Assembly: GCA_009617715.1 (NCBI GenBank)
Contig: VTFK01000029.1
Location: 744,001 to 808,000 of the forward strand
Source of the DNA: Plectrocnemia conspersa
Lineage: Eukaryota > Arthropoda > Insecta > Trichoptera > Polycentropodidae
DNA length: 64,000 nucleotides
Direction: 5' to 3'
Below the pieces are notes generated by a model, which worked only from the letters and a program-made list of their open reading frames with translations, did no database searches and was not told where the DNA came from. Below, one piece after another: positions 14,101 through 24,575 of this stretch (positions within the stretch are counted from its first letter, which is position 1; every line of letters starts with the position of its first letter). Both the position numbers and the translations under genes were made by a program.

Positions 14101-15971
14101 GATTCTATTACACATTTTTTTATATTGAAATTCCTCAACAGCTACAATATATTGTATATAGCTCCAAGAGTAAATCTGAGAAATTGCTAAAATTTTACTT
14201 AGATTTAGGTAATTTAAAAACTTATCTTATCTAACAATAATTAAATAAACAAGTAACAACTGACATTATCACCACTTGAATTAATTAGTTTTATAGAAGC
14301 AAAAATTGTTTGTTTTGAAGGCATTTATTAGTACATACTGTATATATGTATATTTAAGGAAAAATAATAAAGATATCTGCTTATAATATATTTACCTAAA
14401 ACTTTGTATTGAAAAATCACTAAAAAATTTTATAGTTAGACAGGCAGAAGAAGTACAAACAAATATCATGTTTAATTATTGTCAGACGTTAACCCAATGC
14501 ATTATATCGGGGTAAACAAATCATAACTGCAAAGTAGATAATGAGATACCAGATTGAAATCAAAGTCTGTAAATCAGTGACGATAATTTTATTAATTAAA
14601 AACTATATTTACAGATTAAAATCACTGTACACGAATAAGCTAGATTTTATTTTAATTATTCATCATAATATTTATCCGTGAGATTAGGAAAATTTAGAAA
14701 AACATATTTAGCGATGATCGATTGAAATAACACTTATTTTGACATCCATAACCCAATTTTAATTGAAAAACAGTATGGTCCAAATATAATTCGCACCTAG
14801 GTCTCTCAAAAATTAGTATCAAACTTTTGTGCTGATTAATTATATTTAATCTAATTAAGCACTATGAAATAGTGAATAAAATGATTTAAATTTTGAACAT
14901 CTCTTTAGTTGATGCTATGTTTCTACATATTTGTTAAAAAGTGAAACTAATTTTAACAGACTCATCTTGTGTTAATAAAAGCCAAATAAAAAGTAATCGT
15001 GATAACAAATAGTTGTGTAATCAAAACTATCAAACTTTAACCAATTTATCAAACGATTTATTTATTTTAAATCCTTATATTTAAAGAAGGACAAACTATT
15101 ACTTGGCTTATTTTTTAGTTCATTATAATTCATTAAGATTCATCTGATCTGCTGTTATTTTGCCAGGTAAATAAGTTCATCAACAAACACAAAATGATTG
15201 CATATTTTAAAAAATTTTCTGCAGTAATTATTTCATGTATAAAAATCTTAAAACGCTTTACACTATTACTTATTATTTTTAAGATGTAAATTTTTCATAG
15301 CATAAACATTTTTCCCTCGATTTATAATTAAGAAAAATCATTTTTAAATACTTTAAATGAAACATATATGATTTCACACATGTAGTGTGGCTCCTTTTTT
15401 AATTTAGAATAAATTGTTCATAGCTAACTCACACTTATTGCACTTCACCTACATATGGAACTTCTTCCACTGCCCATGTAATGTGTCCTGAGTTGCTTTT
15501 TGTAATGCACGCGTGTTACTGAATATATTGCATGTTTATAATTTAAAATAATGTGAATAATATTTTTAATGCCTCGATTTACGCGATATTTCTTGAAACC
15601 GCGTAAATCGAGGCATGAGTGTGAAAAGCTTGAATTGTTTATTATTAAATAAATTTCAGCTTAACCAATTTACATTTCAGTCCACTAGACTATGACTGGT
15701 TTATTACTGATTTAAGCCATATTCTGAATTTAATTTTGGTAAAAGCGATAATTTACATTTTTGTTTATTGCAGGTTTGTTCCGGAGGTCCAGGAGGACAA
15801 AAGCTCTCGGTCGAGCAGTACAGGGCCTGCATCAGGTCCAGAGCTTTGAACGAAGCTTCTCATGCTCAATTAGGCTTCTTGGCTTTCCGGGAGGACATTG
15901 CAGCCCACGGACCGCCGATGCCAGTACAGTCGGCAAACTCCCCTAAAAATCAGAAAAGCGCGAACACTTGA
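1161..15971 (+). CDS. CSGALNACT: Chondroitin sulfate N-acetylgalactosaminyltransferase, 3' four coding exons (5' end outside window)
   Basis: Joining 1161-2149, 5319-5470, 13505-13652 and 15774-15971 gives about 494 residues of one open frame ending in TGA. All joins use GT-AG sites and keep phase. Known role of the family: a Golgi type II membrane enzyme that transfers GalNAc from UDP-GalNAc to start and extend chondroitin chains on proteoglycans. Seen here: a CDVDIVF segment (the DVD metal/UDP-sugar motif, 2078-2098), [19 protein letters not shown] across exons 2-3, GWGGEDV (13548-13568), FHIWHPK, and a C-terminal [16 protein letters not shown]. These match vertebrate CSGALNACT1/2 more closely than the larger CHSY/CHPF synthases, which lack the GFGMTCQYRSDF and NEASHGQLG blocks. 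The vertebrate enzymes are about 530-540 residues, so only the cytoplasmic tail, membrane anchor and part of the stem are missing. The frame looks intact and the exons are GC-richer than the introns. Orthology to a specific paralogue is not resolved. Confidence 0.93.
2150..5318 (+). other. CSGALNACT intron with a LINE fragment
   Basis: AT-rich intron between coding exons. Apart from the reverse-transcriptase fragment at about 3605-4000 I see only simple AT-rich sequence and no alternative exon. Confidence 0.7.
3605..4000 (+). mobile_element. LINE reverse-transcriptase fragment (CR1/R1-like), decayed
   Basis: Frame-shifted translation shows [13 protein letters not shown] (RT block with the first catalytic Asp), then [15 protein letters not shown] (GVPQG motif), and after a frame break NRLLFSVK. 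Frameshifts and stops make it a pseudogene. It resembles the fragment at 48440-49335 in motif wording (VIYTDFEKAF and SNL.SLLF), so both may come from one family. Confidence 0.75.
5319..5470 (+). CDS. CSGALNACT: CSGALNACT internal exon
   Basis: The acceptor is AATTCACAG|GTT and the donor is ATACAG|GTATTG. The 152-nt exon starts in phase 0 and ends with two bases of an Arg codon that exon 13505 completes. It encodes [16 protein letters not shown] followed by [16 protein letters not shown], a strongly conserved region just after the DVD motif. Confidence 0.92.
7147..7197. repeat. Perfect 19-bp inverted repeat (hairpin)
   Basis: Arms 7147-7165 and 7179-7197 are exact reverse complements (TTTTAGTGACATTATAAAA), with a 13-nt AT-only loop. 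It lies inside the third intron region of CSGALNACT and could fold in the nascent RNA. Confidence 0.85.
7228..7557 (-). other. Unrecognised 109-codon open frame
   Basis: An ATG-to-stop frame of 109 codons on the minus strand in a less AT-rich patch of the intron. The product shows no motif I recognise. It may be chance or the relic of an unidentified mobile element. Confidence 0.15.
7860..7940 (-). repeat. Dispersed repeat end (possible retroelement 3' terminus), copy 1
   Basis: The reverse complement reads ATGTGGTAATTTATGTATG followed by a TTAAATAAA poly(A)-like signal. A matching stretch ATGTGGTAATTTATATATG followed by AATAATAAA occurs at about 31635-31680 on the same strand. Beyond this the two loci share only short patches. 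Confidence 0.35.
8913..8955. repeat. TG-rich simple repeat
   Basis: Imperfect TGTG/TATG tract (TGCGTATGTGTGCGTATGCG and onward), a small microsatellite. Confidence 0.7.
9590..9910. other. GC-balanced island in CSGALNACT intron
   Basis: About 320 bp with clearly higher G+C and several CpG than the flanks, and no long open frame. It is not obviously repetitive. Candidate conserved noncoding or enhancer sequence, by composition only. Confidence 0.3.
10345..10480 (+). repeat. Possible degraded copy D of the LTR-like repeat
   Basis: Shares GGACATCATCCCTGCGCCA and a following CTCGCCCACCATATTCGCA with the 3' part of copy C (18825-18920, GACATCATCTCTGCGCCA and onward). The match is short and broken. 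Confidence 0.35.
13505..13652 (+). CDS. CSGALNACT: CSGALNACT internal exon carrying the GWGGED motif
   Basis: The acceptor is TTTGTCCGTAG|G and the donor is CCTAAG|GTAAAT. This 148-nt exon completes the split Arg codon and encodes [20 protein letters not shown] and then [17 protein letters not shown]. The WGGED block is the acceptor-site/catalytic motif shared by this GalNAc-transferase group and beta-1,4-galactosyltransferase-type enzymes. It ends in phase 0 after HPK. Confidence 0.92.
13653..15773 (+). other. CSGALNACT last intron
   Basis: AT-rich intron. The only structured feature is the inverted repeat at 15569-15616. No coding sequence is seen. Confidence 0.7.
15569..15616. repeat. Perfect 17-bp inverted repeat, Tigger/pogo-like terminal sequence
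   Basis: Arms 15569-15585 and 15600-15616 are exact reverse complements (ATGCCTCGATTTACGCG) with a 14-nt loop. CCTCGATTTACG resembles the terminal inverted repeats of Tigger/pogo-type elements. A second CCTCGATTTACGTGATA-like piece lies at about 10696. Probably the two fused ends of an internally deleted DNA transposon. Confidence 0.75.
15774..15971 (+). CDS. CSGALNACT: CSGALNACT terminal coding exon
   Basis: The acceptor is TTTATTGCAG|GTT, and the frame runs 65 codons to TGA at 15969-15971. It encodes [19 protein letters not shown] and then [20 protein letters not shown], the conserved C-terminal block. A short, poorly conserved Lys/Ser/Asn-rich tail follows. Confidence 0.92.
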   Translation, partial: VCSGGPGGQKLSVEQYRACIRSRALNEASHAQLGFLAFREDIAAHGPPMPVQSANSPKNQKSANT

Positions 15972-16437
15972 TCGCAAAGTGACACCGCCTCCAGCGATTT
16001 CTGGAAGATTGAATTCTAAAGTGAAATTTCGCAGTAGACGACGCTCGTTAATACACGAATGGGTTCTCGAGGAATTTATGTTTATTTACATTTGAATAAC
16101 ATGCAAATTCAGCGCGCGATAAATATATCAATCAAGGTTGAGTTTTGTATATTATATTTATTTTTCGAATGATGGTGGACGGGTTATGGATAAGTCGTCG
16201 TAAAATTGTATCATATTGTATTTGAATACCGGTGCTGATGATGTTAAAACGATCTATAATATATATGTATATCGATTATATAATACACCTGTAAATAATG
16301 TTTGAATTTTTTGTATCTATACATGAAATATCTAAATTTTGTTTCGTTAAAAAATGCTTATTTACTCGACCGATTAGAGCTTCTTTTATCAGCAGTTGGA
16401 ATTAATAAAACTAAGGTTAATTTTGTATAATAATAAA
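15972..16437 (+). terminator. Probable 3' UTR with poly(A) signals of CSGALNACT
   Basis: AT-rich sequence follows the stop. The first canonical AATAAA hexamers on this strand are at 16404-16409 and 16432-16437, so a transcript end shortly after 16440 is likely. Read-through to later signals cannot be excluded. Confidence 0.5.
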
Positions 16438-16439
16438 AA

Positions 16440-17230
16440 TAATAGTTATTACAAACACGTAGACAGCAAGTAAATATATAAATTTGCATTAAAACTGTAC
16501 ATTGTGCTCATATCAGTTTACATATCGAATTTCGCTACAATTTCATCAATCGATTCCTCGTATTATATTTAAACTATTCTTTACTGGTTCAATTTATATG
16601 GATTGTATTTATGCCACATGTATGTAATAAGTACTTCTGTTGTACATATATGACAATGTTAATAGAAAATATATTGAATAATTAATATCATTATTATATT
16701 GGAAATATTAAAAAAATCAATCATGAAACAACTTTTTTTATTTTTTAGCATTATATTTTGAATCACATTTTTTTAAATTAAAATAATAAATTTGCTTAGT
16801 GATATAAGATAATAATATGCCATTTTTGCTACCACTCAAATAGCACAACTTGGACATTTTTTTAATAAAAAAATCATTTAATAATTATTATACAGCATAA
16901 ACTTAAATACATTTAATATCATAAACTATCGTAAAGACAAACATAACAGTAAAAAAAGTTACAGTTTAAATGTTATTATCGTTATAGCCATAGAAACATT
17001 TATATTTTAACGATGCTTTGATTTATTTGGGTAAATAATAATTAATTAAAATTGGTGAAACATACTACTGATCAAGATATTTGTCTCATATTAATGAAAT
17101 GCTAAAAAAATTAATGTTACTTGATTTTTTTACCAATAAAAATTCTGATTTACGATGAACAGTTCATATTAAACTTAAATACAAAAATACACTACTTTAA
17201 AAAATTACCATACAATACCATTTACAACCA
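16440..17230. other. AT-rich intergenic sequence
   Basis: No gene or recognisable repeat seen. Confidence 0.6.
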
Positions 17231-17234
17231 ATTA

Positions 17235-18290
17235 CAATTAAAATCAAAACCACACGACTTGATCGGGTACAAAAATCGGTGCTCAAAAAACTGTCGTTAA
17301 AATAACACAGATCATACGCGCAGCCTTTTTAAAGCTAACATGCTCCAGAAACCCAGGCAAATCCAATGAACAATTTCACTGCTACCAGTTTTTTCAAAGC
17401 TCCTTAAAAGACGCCCCTAATTGGGGAGAAAAGGATAATTCTTGACCACTAGTTTGGGTTTCGTCAGGATCACTTGACCATTTAACACGTGCTTAGGATA
17501 ACGAGTGTGATATATAAGGCAATAAAATAAATGAAAATCTGCTCGGTCATCTTTTTCGACGCTTCTCAGGCGCTTGACGGGGTGTGACATGATGGATTCA
17601 TATATAAGATTAAAAAACTCAGATAGATAGTTTAGAATTAAAAGAGAGGATGCCTATTTTGAGAATAAGAAATATAAAGCTTGAGTCCCGCAGGGTAGTG
17701 TATTGAGCCCATTACTCGACCTAATGTGCACCAGTGACCTACCAGAGGATGAGAAAAACATTACAATCGCATTTGGTGATAATAACGTTGAAGCAATGAC
17801 CAAACCGAATAACTAAATTTCTAAGATATTATCGACCTCGTAGTGGAGAATAAAATTTAAAAAGAGTAAGTCAGTTCATATCAATTTTACCAATCGACAC
17901 AAACATATAAATCATTATTTTCTACAATCTGGGAAGGCCACTAGATGCTAAACTATACTGAAAAGAATACGTAAAAAAGAAAAACTTATACTATACAAAC
18001 AGGTTCTGAAACCCGCATGGACCTACAGTATCCAGAATTGGAACTTTCAGCAAACAGTCAAAAAATCTAGAATAATGTATTTTGGTGTGTGTAGTGCTAA
18101 ACGTTTATCTTCATCGAGACCTTGGGATGAAAAGTTATTTTTAAATCTGCCTAATCACATCAACAATTTAGATGTCATTAATTTTCTTAACGTGGAAGAT
18201 TTAACGATAAGAGTGAAAAAACCCAAACCATATGAATTGATACAATCGTAGCACAGGTACTTGAGCAATTTGCTTTAAATAATTAATTGA
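17235..18290 (+). mobile_element. Jockey-type LINE reverse-transcriptase fragment, heavily decayed
   Basis: Pieces in several frames run in the correct order: PRQIQ then ISLLPVFSKLL (RT block 1), LTTSLGFVRI, then CSVIFFDASQALDGV*HDG (RT catalytic block with the Asp of YxD type), then LSPAG and IEPIT. Next come a palm-thumb region with HINF and RHKHIN, LYKQVLKPAWTYSIQNWNF (typical Jockey post-RT block), and a tail ending NLPNHINNLDVINFL. Stops and frameshifts throughout make it inactive. Confidence 0.8.
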
Positions 18291-18479
18291 AGGTAAAAAA
18301 GATTTATTATTAGTTATGATTTACCAAGCTGTAGCGACCACACACAGATGACCAAAATAACTGCGACAAAAATTGATCATTCATCAATAATTGAGAGAAA
18401 CAACACAATAGTGTAAAGGACAAGGACCACACAGATCTCATTACGATCTCATCAATAACACGACTATTTACAATAAATA

Positions 18480-18933
18480 GTCACTGAGAGAATTCCTTTG
18501 TGGTGAAACGGTCACGAATATCATAAATCACATTCGCAAAAATGCAATACGTCGCTTTCTAAAGGCGTAGACCTATTTCACTGTTCTGTTTCTGGATGAT
18601 CGCTGCATAATTGCCATTGGCCAGCAAGCATTGTAGCCCTAAATATATAAGCTGGGATTCCAAAGGGGCAGTCACGAAGTCACAAGTCATCAGCAGCCAC
18701 TCGAAGAAACCAGCAGACGCGCCCCTACCGACAGACGCGAAGATGCGACCTGGAACTCCCGAAAAATCATCGCTGCTAGAGGAACTGCCTCCTGACACTC
18801 GCTGCAAACAGCTACAATAACCTTGAGGATCGTCCACAGACATCATCTCTGCGCCAGATTTACAGCCGCTTTTAGAAGACGTCTCGCCATTAATCATCCG
18901 TCGCACATATGTAAATATTGTAATAAAAAACTC
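18480..18933 (+). repeat. LTR-like dispersed repeat, copy C
   Basis: Begins with TCACTGAGAGAATTCCTTTG, has a TATA-like AATATATAAG (about 18642-18651), and ends in ATATGTAAATATTGTAATAAA. Order and spacing parallel copy B (33591-34163) at clearly lower identity. A central TATA box, then a CAGTCA initiator-like site, then a terminal AATAAA is what a retroelement LTR (U3-R-U5) would show. Confidence 0.65.
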
Positions 18934-18939
18934 TTACTA

Positions 18940-19990
18940 TATTCCATATTGAGTCTCATTGGCCAGGAGGTCAATCACCCATATAGTTCCCAACCCCTAA
19001 AAAGCTTTAAAGCGTCAGAGTTTTTTCGATTTTTAAATGTCAAAATCAATCATTTTTAATGTCACTTAAACTATATCTGATATAAACAAAATTTTACCTC
19101 TGTTTTATATGCGACATGAATAATCTAATCAGATGGTTCACTGTAAGAAAATACTCAAATAATGTTTCAGAAACGATTTAACGATCATCTGATTTAAAAT
19201 ATTTTGGGGTATGTTTTCTACAAATATTGTATTTATATTATTTACGACAAACTACTTGAGAAGCACAGTTCAAAGCAATCAAAACGGTAATAAATCTTTT
19301 CACCTGAGAATTTAGCACTCCTCACACCTCGACCAATATAATAACGATGATAACAGGATAACACTTGTTTCCATCCAACCGCGACGCCATATATATTACA
19401 AGCCATTTGTTTCGAGGCCTCTACCCTCTTCAAACATAGTGCTATCTAACTAGATTTATAGGTTAATATAAATTTCACGGGCACAACAGTCATAACACCC
19501 CGCGCTGCAATAACACGACCCGCTCCCAAGGAGGTCCCGGTCGAAGGGGTTAACTTTCGTCACTTAATGGGCTATCCTTAGTGTCGGGACGATGCTTAAA
19601 CGGCACACACTCCGCCTATAACGAGATTCTATCGTTTATAACGACTCTGTCATTACGACGAACATGCGAATCCCACGCGAAAAATTCGCACAGAAGTGGA
19701 AAATTTATCATACCCCAGGGATTGTTCTCGCCGAATAATTTGAGTATTTTATGTGAAACATCTTCGCGAAGAACGTAAATCTGATTCGAGTCGAAATCTG
19801 GTTATATTCTTCGGTATATTTATAGAAAATTTATTTAGATAAATAAGCGAATTTGTTATATACATGAATAAGACATAAATTAATTCTTTATTTAAGAAAT
19901 TCCAATACAACTATTATAAATAAATATTAATAACGTAGGCAGTTGTACTATAAATTAATTTATTTATATTATCTAGTTGATATCCCAGTC
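18940..19990. other. Intergenic spacer with a GC-balanced island
   Basis: No gene recognised. About 19480-19770 is CpG-bearing and GC-balanced. The rest is AT-rich. Confidence 0.4.
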
Positions 19991-19994
19991 TTAA

Positions 19995-20430
19995 AAAATA
20001 TTTAACTAACAATGTACGCCGACGACACTGCAATCTAAGCTGGTTGTCATGGTACCTTTGCAGTTAAACTACAAAAATTCTTTGAAAACCTTAAAAAATA
20101 TTTTATGAAATGGAGAATTGAAATTAATCAAGTCAAAACATAAGGAATAATATTTATAAAATGTAGACAATCATTGCCTGCACAAATTGAAAGTGAAGAA
20201 GGACATATTATTGAATGCAGATAGAGTGTAAAATTCAACAAACATATAACTGAACTCCTGAAATCAATATTTAATAACACTGATGAAATGATTGAAAAAT
20301 TGAATAATATAATTGTTTCGATGATTGTTAAGCGATCTGTGATGTTAGCAAAATTTAAATATTTCCTTAGAACTGTTATTTATAAAACGTAACACGAAAG
20401 ATTAAATTATCGATAGACGAAAATAAATAA
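19995..20430 (+). mobile_element. Jockey-type LINE RT fragment with YADD motif
   Basis: Translation around 20012 gives MYADDTAI (the catalytic RT motif, codons 20015-20026), then LQKFFENLKKYFMKWRIEIN, QSLPAQIE and SVKFNKHITELLKSIFNNTD, the order expected after the RT palm of Jockey elements. Several stops make it inactive. It begins abruptly at the YADD region. Confidence 0.75.
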
Positions 20431-22890
20431 AGAGAGGCTCAAAATATTTACTTTTAGAATATCCTTAGATAGATAGATAGTATATATATTTAAAATAAAG
20501 TAAGGTTCTGCCTGGTTTTATAAAATTCAATAATATGAATCTTGGACGTTTAAGTCACACAGTTTGTTTTAAATATGAAAATATTTTTATGATAATATTA
20601 ATAATACATATACACACATTTCTCTTTAAGACAGTATAAAGTTAAGCTTACATGTAGAAAAATTAATAATTATAATATTATAATGTATTCTTTAGCTCAA
20701 GTAAAGATCATAAATACAGATTATATAAACTCGCACTTAAATCCGGATAAAGCCGTTCACGAGTCGACCTTGCGTCATAAATCCAAAAGTCAAACTTTAA
20801 CCCATAGTTCAAATTCGACGTTACTGTGACGTATACTCCGACGCAGGGCCGGATCTGGCGTAGAATTTCCGAAGCTTTATGACGAGGGGTGTAATTAATA
20901 ACGGGGTCCGTTGTTTCCGGAACAACCGCTGAGAGATTGCGCTTGGGTTTTTTCTTTCTTTCCTTTTCCGACCAACTTGCCACAAACTTTGGCAAACTTG
21001 ATTTATCGACCGTCGGAGGTGTGTGTTGAATTTATTTTTTGCTGAAAATGTGCATGAATGTTTGCTTGGAAGATGCCATGTGCTCGAAAGTTAGTCACGA
21101 GTTTAAACACGTTTTGCTATGAGCCACTTCAGACGATCTCTAGAAAAAGAAACAGTGGCTGGATTTTATCACGACTGCAATGCAGATAAATAACCATTTG
21201 TCATGTGAGCAAGCCAAAGAGCCATACAGACGCTGCCTTAATTAATGTCTCTAGATAATACTCAAGATTGATATGTAAAAATCTTATTTGTTTAAATTTG
21301 ACGTTAAAGATAAGATACGCCTTAACATATTATAAATAATTTATATAAAATGGTAATTTTAAATCGCAAACAAGGAATTACTGAAACTTTATTACCAAAT
21401 CATAGTCTACATACCCACAAAACAAGTTGTTATTTACATTAAACGTTATGCCGAAATTCGCGTTTGCCGAATCAATTTATGGTATCAAAGTTTTCGGGAA
21501 AATTACAAGCTCGAGAGCCTCGTAAAAGCCCAGAATAGAAACGCTCAAGCCAAAAGCATAGGTCATGGATTTTGCTTTGCGAAAAGGAGCTTGCGACCTT
21601 CATGGTTCATTGATAAACAATCACTGGTTTTATACTATATATTTTTATAGTCACCGGTGAACTTTGCGTCGTTTACAAGTGCGACAAATTTATATAATTT
21701 ACACAAGGGTGCGTGTTATGAATGAGACTTAACTCACGCTAAGCTGACACGCAATTTAATATAATACACACATTACACTTTTTGAATTATTATTACAACA
21801 TACATTTATTTTCCTGAATTGTTTATGTTGATTTAATACATAATAATAAAACTAAAAAGCATTAGTTCTTAAGCTTTCTATGCCTAGTTTCTCTTGCTAA
21901 AGATCATAAAACCTATTCCTTATTTGGTTCCAGCCAAAATTTAGGGTTGAGATAATTTTTTTACAATAATGGTTATCCCATATCTTAATTTTATAGCACA
22001 AGTTAAAACTCGTTCTTGAGAGAGCAAGCACACTTTTGTGTGACACAAAAAAAATTTATACTTGGCTCCAACTTCTTGGCAGAATTTTCGCTTTTACCAA
22101 AGCACTTTAACCAGATTTTTTAAATAAAAAATATACACTGCCTATGCATATGGAAAAATATTTTCTCTTCCCGACCATTTTTAAAGAACAAATTATTTTT
22201 TAGTTGAAGCAAATAAACATTTATTACGATAGATCAGTATTATAATTTTCATCCATACCCTCCATACCAAGCTGCACTCCAGTGGCTTTACTTAAACATA
22301 ACTACCTTTTTATATTAGTTCTTAAAACGTAACAGCATAAAAATGCATTTTAAGGCTTGAATTGCGTCTCATTCGTTGGGTAAAGGGTAACACACATTTG
22401 TACCCGAATATACTATAACTAACCGCAATATTTGACTAATACATATGTCATGGGTGCTGATGAAAATAATATGTTCACGAACAATATTAAATAGCTCAAT
22501 AAATTCAAGTTTATTTTTTTTATAAAATGATAGAAACGCTAATAATTATATTAAGTCTGCGTGAGCTAAAAAGTATATAGGTACTTTTAAATACTGCTAT
22601 GATCATCTTGAATAATTTTGCTTATCGGTGAGTTCTCTTACTATAGCCGTACTTGTAAACGATAGTTAAAATCAAAACCACTGTTTTTTATCGTAGCCCT
22701 CAAAAACAAAGTGCTTTCAGATTCTCCGCCTTGAGAAATAACTGTATATTTTAAATTATTTTAACTGTGTATAAATCAATGATTAAAAAATATGTTGTTT
22801 TGCTTTAAGGGCCGCATACTGTAACGTCTTAATTATAAGAACTGCTTACTGATGATATAGTAAATTTTCATAAACAAAATTTTTTTCAAA
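20430..22890. other. Intergenic spacer
   Basis: AT-rich with one GC-balanced island at about 20720-21060, which carries a CAGGGCCGGAT motif at about 20844. A 95-codon minus-strand frame over that island (20708-20995) shows no recognisable protein. Nothing else was seen. Confidence 0.4.
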
Positions 22891-22899
22891 ATGTGCCAG

Positions 22900-24575
22900 G
22901 ACGAATTTTTTAAATTAAAAAAAATGCATATTTACAACCTAAAAGACACATATTTATAAATATTTTTAGGCTAAGAACAATTCTTTAAGACATCAAAAAT
23001 CTTTCGAATTTATCTTAATTGACGACTTTACAGCTTTTTTTTTTACATGTTTTTGCTTTCAAAAGATTCGGTAAAAACATCAGAAATCTGTACAAACTTG
23101 TATAAGTCGACAATTGTATATCCTTTTTTATGAATTATAGTTCTTAAAATTCACAAATTAAGGCCTTTATAGATACAAAGAAATATAGGGCCCACAAAAA
23201 AAGATCTCAGAAGACTTCATAATTTTATTAGGTTTAAAGAACTTTAGCATTTTTTTGTCTTTTTAGGCTTAAAAAATTTGTTAAAAACATCAGTTTTATA
23301 AATTTTCAGCCATTTTATGTAGTTTTATACATAAAAGACTTTGAAAATCTTCACAAATTTGATAAAGTCTACAATCTAAGTAGGCCAGAAGACCTTAGAA
23401 CTCATTATAAATTTATGTAATTGAACACATAATTTTTTTGATATATTTTTAAGCTCAAAAAACACATTAAAAAACACATACATCTTTACAAATTAGGCAA
23501 AAGTTACACATTTTAGCCTTTTTTGTGTATTTTTGGATTCAAAACACCTTTTAAAACCATACAAATCCTTACAGATGTGTTAAGGTTCACATTTTTGCAG
23601 CCGTTTTTTTATTTATTTTTTGTTTAAAACAATCCTTAAATAACCCACAATGCTTATTTATCTGTTTCAAGTCTTCACCAATTTGATTTATTCTACAAAT
23701 ATGTTAGTTTTTGGCACACATTACATAGAAAAGACTTGAAAACTCTTTACAAATTTGCTTAAGTGCACAAATTTATAGCTTTTAGAGACAAATAATTGAT
23801 CTTTTACTAGAATTTAAGGACCCAAAGTTTAAGACTAAATAGCGTTTATTAGAAATTAAGTGCTCAAAACACCCGCAGAAGACATTAAAAATCTGTACAA
23901 ATTTGAGTAAATAATCAAAGTTTTTGCCTCTTACATAAATTTTAGGGATCAAAACATCCGCAAAAGATCTCAGAAATCTCAACAAATTTATTTAAATTTA
24001 TAAATTTTCAGCCTTTTTATGCGTTTAAAATATTCACATACTTATATACAAATCAAGTCTACAAATTTATAGGCATTTTTTGACTCAAATAACCTGGATA
24101 AGACTTATCTATACAAATTTGCATAAGTGCACAATTTTTTATATAAATTATGGGACTCAAGGTCGACGTATTTATGGTTTTTTATAGTAATTTTAGGACT
24201 CAAAATTTAAGATTATATAGCCTTTATTATTTTTTAAGGGCTCAAAACACCCACAGAAGACCTTAGAAATCATTACAAATTTGTGTAAGTTTACATATTT
24301 ATGGCCATTTGTATGGGTCCTTAAAACACTGGTAAAGGACCAGAAGTATTTATAAACTAAAAAATAAGTCTACAAATTTATAGCCATTTATGTAAACTTT
24401 AGGGCTCAAATTTGTGCCTTTTTATAAAAATTTAAGGACTCAAAGTTTATAAGCCTTATAGCCATTTATATGATTTTTTGACTAAAATCACCTACAGAAA
24501 ATCATAAGAATGTTTACAATGTGTGTTTACGTCCTTGAAAATCATAAAAAATAAGACTCACACTTCAATAGACCT
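22900..24575. repeat. Degenerate minisatellite, unit about 70-85 bp with longer variants
   Basis: The block alternates recurring phrases: TTACAAATTTG, then TAAGTCTACAAATTTATAGCC, then TTTTAGGGCTCAAAACACCC, then ACAGAAGACCTTAGAAATC. At least a dozen divergent units run from about 22.9 to 24.57 kb. Anchors occur near 23076, 23345, 23488, 23563, 23670, 23740, 23892, 23973, 24104 and 24266. Two spacings near 155-160 bp carry an extra GGACTCAAAxTTTAAGA segment, suggesting a longer composite unit. No coding potential. Confidence 0.8.

Noticed and set aside
1161..15971. Assignment as chondroitin sulfate synthase/polymerising factor (CHSY/CHPF)
   Set aside because: The DVD motif and fold are shared, but [32 protein letters not shown] and NEASHAQLG match the CSGALNACT1/2 pattern. 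The visible length also fits a ~530-residue protein, not ~800.
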